A stretch of DNA of 64,000 nucleotides from contig NC_060112.1 in the NCBI RefSeq assembly GCF_021155765.1, positions 8,370,001 to 8,434,000 of the forward strand, read 5' to 3'. A program made the position numbers and the translations under genes. The DNA comes from Diprion similis. Its lineage: Eukaryota > Arthropoda > Insecta > Hymenoptera > Diprionidae. The notes beneath the pieces are model-generated. The model was not told where the DNA came from and did no database searches. It saw nothing but the letters and a program-made list of their open reading frames with translations. This document shows positions 23,450 to 36,892 of the stretch, in pieces (within the stretch, counting starts at the first letter, position 1; the number at the start of each line of letters is the position of its first letter).

Positions 23450-26400
23450 TTACAACTTCTGCGATTGAAGAGTTGTCTTGGATTTTTTTAATGGTGGTTC
23501 AGACGTGTTAGCCTCTGCATCTGAATTTTCAGGGGATTGTCCTGAGTTGGAAGCACTGGCACTTGTGCCCTGAGTGGTTAGCTAATGACAATGTAAACAG
23601 CAGAAGATAATTTAAATATGTCGTTACTGGTGGATTAGTAGAATTATACAACTAGTTGAGTTTCCAATCAAGTGTTTTAATTTATATTCATGATATGAGT
23701 TTACGCTCAATGTCTGTAAGTAAAGCTGCTTAGATGCTAAGGATTAAAAACTGCAAGAAAGTGATTACTTTTATAAAGTAATTGAATGTAATACTCAGAC
23801 TTTTTTTTAGTTAACTCAAATAAAATACATCAAAATACAGCAAAAGTAGGACTCAAATTATTTATGTTAACCTCAACCCCCTTAACTAATAATGAGGTCG
23901 TAATTAGTCGACTAGTATTATTGTCGTGTTTAAGATGAAATATATCGCGTTCAAGGATTTGCAAGGGCTGTTAATAAATGGTTGAATGGAATAATTGGAA
24001 TCATTCTATTTCAACCATTCAAGCCATCGAATATAAATTCTAAAAATTTGGACTCTTCAAAAATTCTGAATTATTGAAATATTCGAATACTTGACTGGAC
24101 TTTTAACTTGAATTTCGTTATTCAATTTGATTCGATTCAACCACATTTCGCATACCCCTGATTCAAATAGTACCCATAGTTCATGCAACAAAGTGGACTA
24201 TTTTGTTTCCAGTAGGTCCGACTTTTTTCGTCTACCTGATGGTACCACCTGATTTTAATAGTACGAAAATTTTCAACTTTTCCTCAAACAACTTTATAGC
24301 AAATTTTGTGCATGGACGGTTTCACACGTTCTTTGAAAAAGAATTGGATGTGTCGAGAAAAATACCACTTAAAAATGTAGATTACATGGACGTAACAAAT
24401 TTGTAATGTAAGAGGATGTTGTGAAACCAGTATATGTATTTGTATCAATAGTTGCGTATTGAATAACGAAATTTAAAGTACCCAATCTTTGCATAAAAGC
24501 TGGAACTCACCATACTAACGTCCAATTCCTCCAGACCTTTCATCAGAACTGGATTTTTTATTCTAAAATCTCGTGTAATACTGTAATTAACGTATTCTTC
24601 CAATCCTGCCTGCAAGAATGAAAATGAAAATTTATTTTTAGTAGGCTATTTTATCGAATCACTTTTTACTTAAACTTTTCACTGTGCATCATTACCAGTT
24701 GTAATCTTACCTTAGTTTTTTTACTTAGCAGTAATACATTCTTTCCAAATTGCTCGATCTCGTATATTACTTTAGGTATAAGTTTGGTTTCCTTCAATAC
24801 TTTGCTTCTCTGTGCGTATGAGTCTACTATTTTTGACTTGGATTTGATTCTTTGATTTTCCTTTTAATAAAATAAGATGAATGTTAAAAATATGTCTCAT
24901 TTCAAGTCCAACAATTACAATTTCACTCACCTCAATGTGAGTTATAAGACTGTATAATGTCTTGGCAAGGGGCTTTCCAGCTAGTTTTACCAGTGGCACA
25001 AACCTAGAAAAATGTATCATTGTTCCATTTGAAATAGTCAAAGATTAGATGTCCATGTCATTCTCGACTGGTTGGTGTAAACATACAGTGCCTACAATTT
25101 CAGTTTATGGTTGAGCATTTGATTTTTATGAAATTAATTATATTTTTTAGTAGTCGATTAGAAAAATTCAAGGCACAAGCAGTAATGTGATTTTTCAAGC
25201 TTACTTGAGAAAGTCGAGCGAATAGTTTGGCTCTTCGCATACACTGTAGATACAGAAATGCATACACATAGAAAAAACTAGTGCAAAACTTGCCTTGTTA
25301 CCAAGAAATACCTTCTTTTCCAGAGTCTATTTTTACTGTTCGTGCCGTATACTTCACTTTTTAGTTCAATAAATATGGAGCAATGTTCAAGAGTGAAGTC
25401 AGAATTTATAAAAAAAAAAAAATCGGAACTAGTGATTGGTACTTCTTTGTAAAGATTCCTACTCTTACATAGTTTAACTACTAGAGCTGAGGATTTAAGT
25501 GGCCAAGAGACTGAGAAAGATTTTCAACATCTTCATTCTTCATGCTTATCATCGTTATTCTCAATTTTGAGATTATGGTTTTTACTCTTGTTCGAATTGT
25601 TTTTGACATCTTTATACGATACATTTCCAAATTTGCCGAAGCATTGACAGGAGATTTGTATTTTGTTCCTTTCAATGCTAGACAGCAGTTTGAGGGAAAG
25701 CATTCTGTCACTTTTCTCATCAGAACTCAGGCACCTGTGTAATACCATATTGTTTTTCTTCTGGACTCTATCCAAATTTCTAGCAGAAAATGCTTTGAAA
25801 ATATGTTTTACCGCTTGCACATTGAAAAGTTCAATCACCTGAATGTTCGATTCTTCCATTCTGAGCAGAATTAGTCGAAAATACTATTATATTTTACACG
25901 TAATATCGAGCCTCACCTAACGGCTTGGAAGACGGGATTTTGGGCTGTTGATTTGCTGTGAAAGTATTTCGTAAACATGCTGAGTGTACTGAATAGATTT
26001 TGCAAGTTCTTGAATACTGCATCCGCGTTCACTCCAGGCGATATTGAAACATTAGACAACGTCTTTACTGTTTGGACGATGAGGCACAGCTGAGAGCTTA
26101 GTTTACGTTCTTTATCTCTAAGTGGATTTCGACCTATTATATCATGGAAACAAAAGTTATAAATATTAATTATGAGTTACAGGGCATTGGACTATGTCTC
26201 AAAAACATTTTAATCCATGTTCGGGTACATACGTTCCTCTACTCCTATTTCAGGCATTGCCGTGAGGATTTGCTCAGCTCTTAATCTACTTAAAAACCAC
26301 GTAGTGTTATCCAGCTTCTGCTTAAGTACATTACAAATAAGGGAATGTACTTGAAGCACAGACTGTTCGTTGATAATTTTGAACTGATCTTCTTCCTGCA

Positions 26401-29400
26401 TTTGACTTTCGTCCTGTTGAATAATAATACGCAATCATTGATTATGCATTAAACTTTGCTTGAAGATGCGTAATCTAATCGAAATAGCAGCTTTAAGAAA
26501 ACTCAATAGTGCAATTACCCAATCATTAAAATCACCTTACCTCGTCTACAGTCCCCAGTATCTGGCAAAGTTGACTGACTATCTTGTCAATACTATTTCC
26601 ATAGTCTGTTATGTAATCTTCAATCTTCAGTATCAATTCAATTACAGCAACAGCCATACTTTGCTCCATTTCTTTTTCCATAGCAACTTCATGAAGCCAT
26701 TTGAGCATATTTACAACTTTTTCCCCATGATAGGGTAACTTCAATGTCAAGAGTGAGAGGATTTTCATTAGAATTGGAGGAATTCTTTTTGCGATTAATT
26801 CCTGTTCATCTTCTTCCTCAAGAACATTTGTCAAAAGGTTTTTAACTGGTGATATGACGCTCATCAATTGCAACTCCAATTCGGCGTTTGTATCAACTTT
26901 TCCTGAGACAGTGTATAGTATACATTGAGAATTTGATGTATTAACTATTTATACGTATTTATTCATATTTGAATGGTAATGACGAGTTTAAGAATCATTT
27001 ACATGACGAAGTTTTTACCGGATATCCTTAAAAAGTTCAGCAAATCTGATTGTGAGGATAGAGTTGTGCATGCTAGGTTACACAGTTCTTTAAAACACTC
27101 CAACCCAAGTACTGCAGTTTGCTGGTCAAAGTTACGGACATCATCCAATTGTAATAAAATTTTCGTGTATATGATTCTGAAAGAAATGAATTATCGTACC
27201 ATGTATCCATTCTATACTACTTTAAATTTTTCTGGTATATAGAATATAATGATCCTTACTCTCCAATTTCAAAACATTTCAATACATCATGCTTCTTATG
27301 CTTCTGCAGGTCGTTGTTTTTCAACTGCTTCGTACGCTGTATAAGCTGAATGCAGGTCTGCAGTATATAGCGATGGAACAATTCCTTTTCTTGCAATTTT
27401 CGGGATTCGATTCGAGATGACCAGGGCACAGCATCGCTACAATACACCGAATCGATTACATACTCAAGAGGTTTTATAAATGAATGTGCGAAATAATTGT
27501 TTACGTCAATATTTGAAGGTGTTTGTTTCCCAATATCCTCTCTCTTTATATCAAGTCGGGAATTCGTAGACCATTTTAGACCTATTTTCATACAATCTAA
27601 ATAATATTTGATGAACCCAAATTCAGAAGATATTTGCTCAAATAACTCATATGCTTCTATTCCTTTACGATATTGATGTGAATTTATACGCAAGTGTGTT
27701 ACATAAACATACTTACGAATATAGAAGAGTAACTATTTTCAGTACAGTTTCCAGATCAAGAATAGTTGGTGGTAGTTTAATGACTGCATTGCGCCCAGGT
27801 TTCTTGAAGGAGGCATCCGTAACATCCTTGTCTTTTTTCTTCTTTCCCTCACCTTTCTTTACTTTGGGTGCAGGCTGAATTTTTTAGCGTTATGAGATCA
27901 AGATATTCAGCACATAGGTTTAGGCTAGTATATTGAGAATAATTCTTACCTTTGTGCGGGTGATGAGTCGATTGTAGCCATCAAATAACGTGTAAACCTT
28001 GTGGGCGGGATTTATAGAATCTTGTGACCAAGTAACAATTCTGTATGCAATGAGAGCTTCATAAACTGTTATCATTTCTTTCAAGGTATGAAGCTTTTCT
28101 TGACACTCTGGTATATTGTCCAATAGATCAATATCATGATCCTGAAAATTACGGGATTGAAGCTAGTACTGTCAATGTAGGAAATTTTTTCTTTTTTAAA
28201 TCACCATTTTTTAACTTAATAATGACTTTGGCCTAGTTGATTTAACAAAATATCAGTATTTTGTAGCGTATTACAGTTCAATGAACCTCAGACAATACCA
28301 AATATAATGAATAAAAAAGAACTGCAGCGTAACATTAATGTTACGAACTTTAATCTCTCTATAAATGTGACTATTCTACTTACCACTTGAAAATGCTCAA
28401 GTTCAGACTTGGACATTCTGTTGCAGAGGGATTCTAGTATGAATCCGAGCTTTTCAATTTCATTAGTCTCTTCTGAAGCTGCCTTAACGTATATTCGTTG
28501 CATCACTAAAACCAAGTTCCCAATTGGTTCTTGTAAAACTGATTCTGCACCACGAATTGACGTACATTTATCAAGCTTAAATGGTGGTAGAATATTGGTA
28601 TTCGACTCGTAGTATTGTTCAAAATGTTCAAGTAACATTTCCACCAGGTATTTTGACAATTCAGGATTCATCAGAATCGCATCAGATAATCCTGCAAAAA
28701 TATATATTTTACAATTTAATAAGGTGATACCAAAATAGTTATCGATATAAGAAACTGTCACGAATTTCGTTTAGTGAGCAGTACTTTTTCTATCCTACAA
28801 CTGAGCTTTTCTGTATCTGAACTGTAATCAGACATTTCTTTCAAAGGCGATAGAGAAATCGACATTTAAGGTTTGAATGAAAATCATTTAGACTTCACAT
28901 GGTTCCATCAGTTCCTAGGATAAAGTACATCCCTATAGTGGCTAATCCTATCAGAACTTTGAGCTACGTTACAATATCCTGAAAAAGGTTACTCGTTTCA
29001 CTGTAGTACCCTCATGAATTTCCAAAAATTTTGATAGCATGTTTGAAAACTCATATTATATCACGAAGTGAACGTCAGAAATAAAATTCCAAAAATACTC
29101 CTTTTGGAAGAAACACTTTTCTTTTTTAATAAGAAATACAGAAAAAAAATTGATATTCAAAAAACTCAAAGAATCGATTCTAAATCAGTTACAGAAAAAA
29201 AAGGTATCATATTACAGTGGCGTTGCCTTATTTTCTAGAGCGACACTACTTTTCGCCGGAGAAATTGGACTTTTAAAAAGAAAACCTTCTTTTCAGCTTC
29301 TTGATTGCTGCTTTTAAAACTCAGACTCAAAAATGTCGAAAATCCTTCTGAAGCAGAAATACGTTTTTCAGTAGCGTAACCAATTTTCGCAACGATGAAT

Positions 29401-32400
29401 ATATATATATATATTCCAGCCACTTATATGTGGTATACCTTTTCCTCAGCATTGTTGGGACTACAAGTATAAAATAGGCTGGTCATTAATTGTAGATAAA
29501 AAAAAATTTCTATAGTATCCAAAACCCTTTCGCAAATAATTGAAACAAAATGTGTAAAAAGGTTCAAGTCGATAATTCGATACGTATAGCGTACACTTAG
29601 ATATGAAAATCCTCCAATTTTCAGATCTCCAGACATGACCTTTTACGAGAAATATGTTGACCATTTTTATCGGCTTTTTGAATCGGACTTTAGACTCTAG
29701 ATTTTTAGCACTTCCGGTAACCAATAAAAAAATGTGAGCTCACATGTTTTCTGTGTGGAAAGGTCTGTGCGTTCCGAATCTGAAGCCCATTACAAAAAAC
29801 AAAAAAATAGTAATAGGAATAAGAAATAAGCATTATTCTCCAATGGGTAGCAATTGTTAGCATAACATAAAACTAAACACTAATCTTGATTGCATATTTC
29901 CTATTCCTAGTATTCACAAAAAAAAAAGGTAGATAACAAATTTTTGTGTTTGTAATGGTTTCGAAGTGCTACTATTTCTATTTTACAAGTAGTCATCATA
30001 CCTTCATATAAGCATGATTTGACCTCTGCTTGTTGGGTAAAACATCTTTTGAGAATGCCCAGTACCTCGTAGCATAACAGCGTGTTGAGTCGAGGGTTCT
30101 CTTCTACTTTTTTGGTGTGAACCTCCAGACTTGCCTAGAAAATTGGTAAGAATGATTATGCAGTGTTGTGATGTAGCATAAATGAGCAATGGGTGCATTT
30201 TGCAGACCTCAGGCTCCTACGCAGTATGTCAATGCACTCAAGGCTTTTACTTGAGCCAGCTGATAGAATCAAATTTAACCGCCCACATCTACCAGGGATC
30301 ATTTTATGTGCCTAGTAGAACAGATCAAGTTGTTCTGTGTTCTACACCACAATCCAGCAGCACTGTTTTTGGCCACTCTACTATCTGTAGTGTTCAAATC
30401 TTTTATTTGCTTCTAATACTAAAAATCTATTCAATTACTGAATTAATTACTAGAAATATATTAAACGAAACTTTTTCATACTCAGTTATTTGAAAATAAA
30501 ATTTTACAGTGATCAAACCAGACATTCTGTACGCTCTGTTACCAGGCCTTTATTTATATTTCATGGTAGTGTAGTCCGTAACTTGGGTTTTATTAAAATT
30601 TTGACCACACGAAAAATACAAGCTTTTGCCAAAGTAACATGAATTGGTAAATGACGATCAAACTTCAATGGCATGGAAATTTGTTTAGTGGAAGTATTTC
30701 GAAATTCAGATTGAAAATATGGTTGGTTGCTCAGAGAACAATCATCGTCAGTGGAAGTCGTAATTGCCTGAGTAGGTAATTTTAACCTGAACTAGTGGCT
30801 ATGAGGACAGAGATTAGTGCAGTATAAAGAAATGGAATGTTACAGGTCTACTCAGTCAAAGGTTGTCTCCAAAATTTAAATATAATTATATCTGTCGAGC
30901 GAATTAGGAATATGGATTTTGCATTACTTCTGTAACGCTATTGGCTTCTGCTTATGGGAGCGTTATATATTCCAATAAACATTTGCAAAACAACAGAAGA
31001 TTGATTTTGCTAATGAATTGTGTACGTTATTATACCAATTTTTTGAGATTTCTCAAATCAGTATTTGGGACAAGGGGTATTCCTTAACCCAATTGATAGG
31101 CTCGACATGTGTCTCAAAAATGCAGTTAGTCACTGTAATAGAGAAGTAAGAACCCAATTATTTATAGTATAATAATACTTGAGTGTAAGTTGATGTGCTG
31201 GAACCATTCGAAGTGCCGCGGCTTGTTGACTGGCTGAGTGCGCCCAGAGTGTGTAGTTTCAAGTTTTTCAGTAGTTGTAGAAATCCAGTCACAGCCATTT
31301 TACGAATTTGGGTTTCCCTGGAGTACAATGCTTTGCGCAATACCATGCTTAACGTGTCTCGTATTTCAGATTGTAACCGCACAATGGGCAGAACTGCGAA
31401 AATCACCTGCGTCGCAGCAGCTGCATTCATTATCAGCAAATTCTCAAGCAATGTGATAATCCATACACGACACTCAAACACAACTATAGGTACGTTTTTG
31501 CATATATTTGCGAGGCAATCTGGAATAAAATTAATTTACAAGGTTTATAAATTAATTTTATTGTACTACAAGGGCATTCTACATCAGCTCCGCCACTCTT
31601 ATTCAGACCTCCTCAGATATCATTTTAATACCATGTAAGAGTAGTCGCTGTAAATTTTTAAAAGTGTCGAATTGAGTGGAAAGAATTTATTTAAGATTTT
31701 TTATGCTTAAAATAGCCCTTATAATAAAAATAAAATGATAAAACCAATTGTAGTACAAAATTAACTGGAAAACAAAATTTCATTGTGTCAACAACTGTTT
31801 TCCTACACTTACGCGATGAAATTGTGAGCTTTCCAAATTAGAAAAATAAAAGTATATTGTGTGACAAGAAAAGTTGGCGATTGCACCAAATGTGAAGTTC
31901 GCACCTGAGCAAAGTGAATGTGATATAAAATAATTTGATCCCTTAAAATGGTTAAATTAACAATCTGAACAAATGTGCAGACTACTTCTAAGTAGTACTA
32001 GAATGTGGCCAATTACGAGTAATATCTGAGATGGTCCTAAAAAAGATATCGAGCTGATGGAGAATGCCCTTTACCGTCGAATTAAAGCACCTCTCCATCT
32101 CAGGAGATCAACTTACACGTGTATTGGGTAACACAAGCACCCCCACACATTATTTTATCGTTTAGTGTTTGCAGTACAGTTGGGCCAATTTCTTGTCGTT
32201 TTTTGATAAGCTTTTGGACTATTTTATTGCCTATTTCCCATAACACTACAGTGTGGGCTTCCTCACCCAACTTTACTCCCATTGCCATTAACACAAACGC
32301 TATGTCGACTAACCCTTTGACTACCACATGTCGGTCTTTGATGCTGTAACAACAAAGAAACAGTTTCAAATGCTCTTGAAACTAATGTAAAACATAAAAC

Positions 32401-34959
32401 CTCTGCACTGTGAAAAGTATTGTACCTGTTTCCTATCACAGTGTGTAATGTCGATGAAATGCTACAATCATTGTCCAGAACTTCCCTGAGCCAAGAACTG
32501 TGCTTTTGTCGCTCGTTATCACGGATTATACGGCTTAGTGCTTGTCTCAAAATGTCCAGAGTCTATGAAAAGTTATGCAAAGTAGCAAAGAGTCAGTAAA
32601 TTTATACCTGAATGTTATTAGTAATTCTGAGCATATTTTTAGAAATCCAAAATAAGCATGCATTTTGAGTGAAGCACGAATTATAAAGAAAAATTACGAA
32701 GCGTCACGTCAACTTCTTGGGTATTTCAAGGTTTGTTTATGAGTTTAACTAAATTCATGGAAAACTTCATAGTTTAACAATTGTTATGACTGAATAGCGT
32801 AATTTCTCTAATACTTACCTCGTTTTCATATATGTCGGACACGTTCAACAGCAATGTCATGATGAATGGATCAAGTACATATTCAGGAATATTTGTTGCA
32901 TTGCGGACTGATTTTATGAAGTCTTTCAAACTATTCTGGTTCACCTCTGTAGCGTGGAATATGTGATAAAGAATTGTACTTTCCGCCTCTTGAATTTCTT
33001 TGAAAGTCAACACACCTGCAATTATGTGAAACTGAAAGAGTAAGTAACTATTTTTGTCATGGTTAGAGTACCGAATGGTTGCTTAATGTTTACCAATGTT
33101 TTCAGAAAACTCTTGTGAGTCTTCTTCCACTGCATTTGCATACTGCGTTTGAAAGTATTTACAGAGAGCCATAATGACACACTCCGCGTCTTGCTGACGG
33201 CAAAAAGTTAGTAATTGATGCACCAAAGGAGGCAGCTCATTAGGCTGCATGTTTGACAGCCTGTTACAAAGAATCCCAACCACCTTTCGGTGCTCTTCTT
33301 TGGACATTGACATTTCTCTAAAAAATTAAAAAACCATCGTTGATGTTGTGCAGTTGGACAAACTATCAATAATAATAGTATTTTCTTCTTCAAATCAGCC
33401 ACCTAAACATTGTTGTGACAGATGGCAAAATTGCTGTGTCCCATTGGCCAGAGTATAAAGATTTTATGATAGTTTCTTTGTACTCTTTTCCTGACATCTC
33501 AGAACCATTATTGATTACAACTTTCCTGTCTTCCAGAACTTCTAATACTCGTGGAAGGATGTCTTTCCAACTGCAAGAATCAGAGCAGTTTATATGAAGA
33601 CACATTGCATTCACGTCTATGCTGTAATAGTTCTCTGGGCAGATAACTTGTCTAACAGGGGTAACGGAACCATAAAATTTTTTACTAAAATTTGTAAAGT
33701 CTATAGATTATAAATTGATGATTTTATCAATATAGAAGATTTCTAGAATTTATTAATTATGAAAGTAATAATTTAGAGCATCATCAATCTGCTATAAATT
33801 TTTAACATTAACATGTTGCAGCTCAGATAAATGAAATACTGGTCTATCAATTTAACAGTTTGAAATAGTCCGTCTTTCATATTTGTAAAATCTGTTGTGA
33901 ATTATTGTAAAATTATATTCGTTTACTGGAGGAAAAGGATTACAAATAATCATCGTCTGATGAGATATTCAATTTCATGAAGTATTTGTAATGCGTTTGA
34001 TCTAGCTGACAGTGCTATGCCAAGTGCATGCAAAAAATTATTCAACTTGACGGTACTTTTGCAATTATTATGTTGATTTTACTACTGATATTTGCAATTC
34101 TAAATTGATTAACATTGGGAAAAAATCACTGTTTCGTAACCTTGAGATTGGTTTATGTGTTACGTCCTCAAAATAAATTTCTGCCTCTTCAATAGCACTG
34201 TGATTTATGATTTACTGTGTTTTTAATCAGTTTAAAATTGCAAAATGACAAGGTTCTTGAGAACCATTTCTCTCAGTTGCATCGAAAAACTATAATCTCA
34301 GATCTCTGTTCTGTTTTCAGAAACGTGACAAGACTATTAAAAAATTTAAAATAGATTGGTGTGACAAATTGAAATGGGAAAATAATGATTTTAATTCAAA
34401 ATGAAGAAAAAAAATTTTTCATTTTAAATTGCCTATGAAAATAATTCAGCTCTCATTGTTTTTGCATGTAATTCTCAGGGTTATTCTGACCTCATAAATT
34501 CATCATCATTTTTTCTGATCCGTTCCTGACAAAACTCGACTAGTTTGACCAGATACGTAGACGAGTATTGAGGAAAGTCCATAATGATCCTACACACTAT
34601 TGTGTTGGCTTGGCTGTTGGTGATTTTTGCTGTTTGAAGTGCTGACAAAGTTGCTTCAACAACTTTAAGCCTTTTAGATTGGGATGAAGCAGTGTCGTTG
34701 AAGCTCTCCAAAATTGTGTTCAGCAGTTTTGGAAACTCCACATGACAAATTTTGTTTTGGATCATCTCGCAAAGCTATAATAACAAAAAAAAGGACAATT
34801 CATTGTTTTGTCCATTTTCTACGGTTTGAGACTAAAACTGGTACGTACAGAAAATGAAAAACAAAAAATACTTACATCTTTCAAATCAACATTTTGTATG
34901 AACTTGGTAAGCTGGATTGGATTTTTTTTTCTAGCTAGGTCTTTGATCTTATCGTCCAT
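23450..34959 (-). CDS. FANCI: Fanconi anaemia group I protein homologue (FANCI), about 21 exons
   Basis: Exons, 5' to 3': 34876-34959, 34491-34774, 33403-33570, 33094-33317, 32819-33015, 32426-32562, 32117-32343, 31179-31519, 30002-30134, 28384-28691, 27950-28141, 27717-27874, about 27260-27662, 27019-27176, 26541-26902, 26233-26413, 25917-26133, 24931-25003, 24711-24860, 24511-24609, 23450-23569. The product is about 1400 aa (human 1328), an all-helical solenoid. Colinear family landmarks are [27 protein letters not shown] with [65 protein letters not shown] and [13 protein letters not shown]. The C-terminal tail is Ser/Glu-rich and then basic. The lysine of VLRKAL (residue about 503, codon 31332-31334) aligns with human K523, the monoubiquitination site. 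FANCI pairs with FANCD2 on DNA in interstrand crosslink repair. Exon 3 might instead start 51 nt upstream, in frame. The exon 12/13 junction has a one-base phase conflict. Confidence 0.93.
25533..25860 (-). other. Possible alternative terminal exon inside a FANCI intron
   Basis: In the intron between 25917 and 25003, the sequence TTCTGCTCAG gives an acceptor whose phase fits exon 17 exactly. Splicing there would add [12 protein letters not shown] and continue for 108 codons to a stop at 25533. That product would lack the conserved FANCI C-terminus encoded from 25003 downwards. The peptide is Lys/Asn/Ser-rich and matches nothing I recognise. It is more likely a chance open frame in AT-rich intron DNA. 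Confidence 0.2.
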
Positions 34960-35412
34960 TTCTGATGTTTCTACGAATATTTCTCCACGTCAGTTTTCGT
35001 TTCATTAGAAATCATAAAATTAAGCGTAAGAGAACTGTTCAACAAATTGTTTTCGTTTAAAACCTGTTGCAGCATGGACAAGTCACGCGTTAAGTGTCGA
35101 AACGTTCGAAACACACTGACCTGTCAGCGCTTTCGACGGCCAAAGTGTGAACGACAAAACCAGGCGGCGAGGAAAGCTTGATACAGTGAGCTTGATAGAT
35201 AGGGCCCACCACTCTACTGATGTGTTTCGTATCCTCGACTTTTTAGCTAAAATAGGTTTTCAAACTAATTTTCAAGGTGCATGTTGGGTAAACCCACTGG
35301 TAAACCTAAGCCGGTAACCGACAGATACTCTGCCATATTTAACACGATGAAAGCAGTGAATGATACAGAACACCTTTCTTCTTCTCCTTCTTCCGTGTGG
35401 CTATACCCCTTT

Positions 35413-35775
35413 TAAGGGGGTGCCCTGGTCGATTTTAACGTTGTGGTACATATCTTCAGATATCGAAGTTCACGTATTTTAAACGTAAAATAGGGCTTAA
35501 CAGCCTCATTCTGTAAACAATTCTGAACAAAAATTCTCCGAAACATTTTTATTTGATGCAAAAATAAAGAAATGGCACGAAAACTACGAATTTACTATTG
35601 CGATTTCGTAATTTTCGTGCCATTCCTTTATTGTTACTCAAATGAAAATTTTTACAGTATTTTTGTTCAGAATTATGTATAGAATGGGGCTCCTAAGCCG
35701 TTTTTGCATTTTAAAACACGTGAACTCTGGAGATATGTATGTGAACGTCGAAATCCACCGGAGCACCCCCTTAAG
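35413..35775. repeat. Foldback (MITE-like) element of about 360 bp
   Basis: The left arm (about 35413-35592, from AAGGGGGTGCCCTGG) and right arm (about 35608-35775, ending CCGGAGCACCCCCTT) are diverged reverse complements along almost their full length. Matching blocks include AATTCTGAACAAAAAT near 35520 against its complement near 35660, and AATGGCACGAAAA near 35571 against TTTTCGTGCCATT near 35612. The tip is a 15-bp loop. There is no coding capacity. It looks like one whole element that would fold into a single long hairpin. Confidence 0.85.
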
Positions 35776-36827
35776 GATGTGCAAAAAAGAACACCGTAGT
35801 ACAGCAGAGTGCACTTTTACGTCATATAATACTAAAAAGTGATCTTTTCTGTACTCCACTGTAATACTAAAACTTGCGCAAGCGCAATTGCTTTACGTTC
35901 GATATAAAAAGACCGACTGCATTCTTGATGCGAAATCTATGAAAAAAATGAAAAAAACTGTGTGTACGTCAAGGAGTACGTTGGACCGTAATAGCAGCTA
36001 ACTCATGTTTATCCGACTACAGCCTTTTGTAACTTCCAATAATTTTCTTATTAATATTTATAATTATAATAAAATTTTACTTTGCAACATTAAGCTTTTG
36101 AATTGGTGTAAAATTTTATTTTGATAAATACAAAAGTAACCTTGACTGGTTAAGATTAACTGGTAATACATACACGGTCGCGATATCAAAAGCTGAGCAA
36201 GCACGATCGTCTGCCATCTAGTGACTGCTAACGGAGTTGATCATATGAAAATAAAGCTTGACTACTTTCTTCATAAACAATACTCAATAAATTACCAGTG
36301 TACGAAATTTCAGCTTGACCAAATTTTTTTACACATTGACCTAATTTCCACGACACTATATAAATAACGTTACGCATTCTATCATTGTGGCAACAATTTT
36401 TTTAGTTTGTCATTGCATAAATTGTTTGTAGATAAATTTTTAGTTTTTCCAAAAAACTTTAAGGAAACCTGTTTGTTACATCTATCAAAAGCACACCGGT
36501 CCCAACTACCCCATATCTGATTTACTGACTGAATGGTACATTCATGTATAGACTAAATATAACCAACTATTAAAATATCAGCTTTTTTAAAACTCTTGTG
36601 CTTTTCGGCTTTGACCGCAATCTATTGAACCATAAGATTTGATGATTCTCACATCGACAATAATGACTGACGTTGCATTATTATTTACATAGTTTAAAAA
36701 TTTTTAAACATTTCTCCGACCAAAAACACACTTACGTATTTTTAAATATATGTTCCCCTCCGACCGGTGATCTATCAGAACAATAGTGATTTGTTTAACA
36801 AATGAATTAATGCTACCTAAATTAATA

Positions 36828-36833
36828 TTTATT
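36828..36833 (-). promoter_or_regulatory. IFT46 poly(A) signal AATAAA
   Basis: Canonical hexamer on the minus strand, 60 bp downstream of the IFT46 stop codon. Confidence 0.6.
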
Positions 36834-36892
36834 TTTGACATTCTTGTAAAATGTAAACAAAATGTCTTTATCTAATGTCTATTGCAATAGGA

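Larger units (their letters stand above)
34960..36892. other. Spacer between FANCI 5' end and IFT46 3' end
   Basis: This holds the FANCI promoter and leader (first few hundred bases, with a GC-richer patch near 35080-35200), the foldback element at about 35413-35775, and AT-rich DNA with no supported gene. On the minus strand AATAAA at 36828-36833, 60 bp past the IFT46 stop, is a good IFT46 poly(A) signal. Confidence 0.6.

Noticed and set aside
30182-30493. 103-codon plus-strand ORF inside the FANCI locus
   Set aside because: It lies in a FANCI intron, antisense, with no family resemblance and low-complexity composition.
31195-31638. 147-codon plus-strand ORF
   Set aside because: It is largely the antisense shadow of FANCI exon 8, whose minus-strand frame carries the conserved VLRKAL region.
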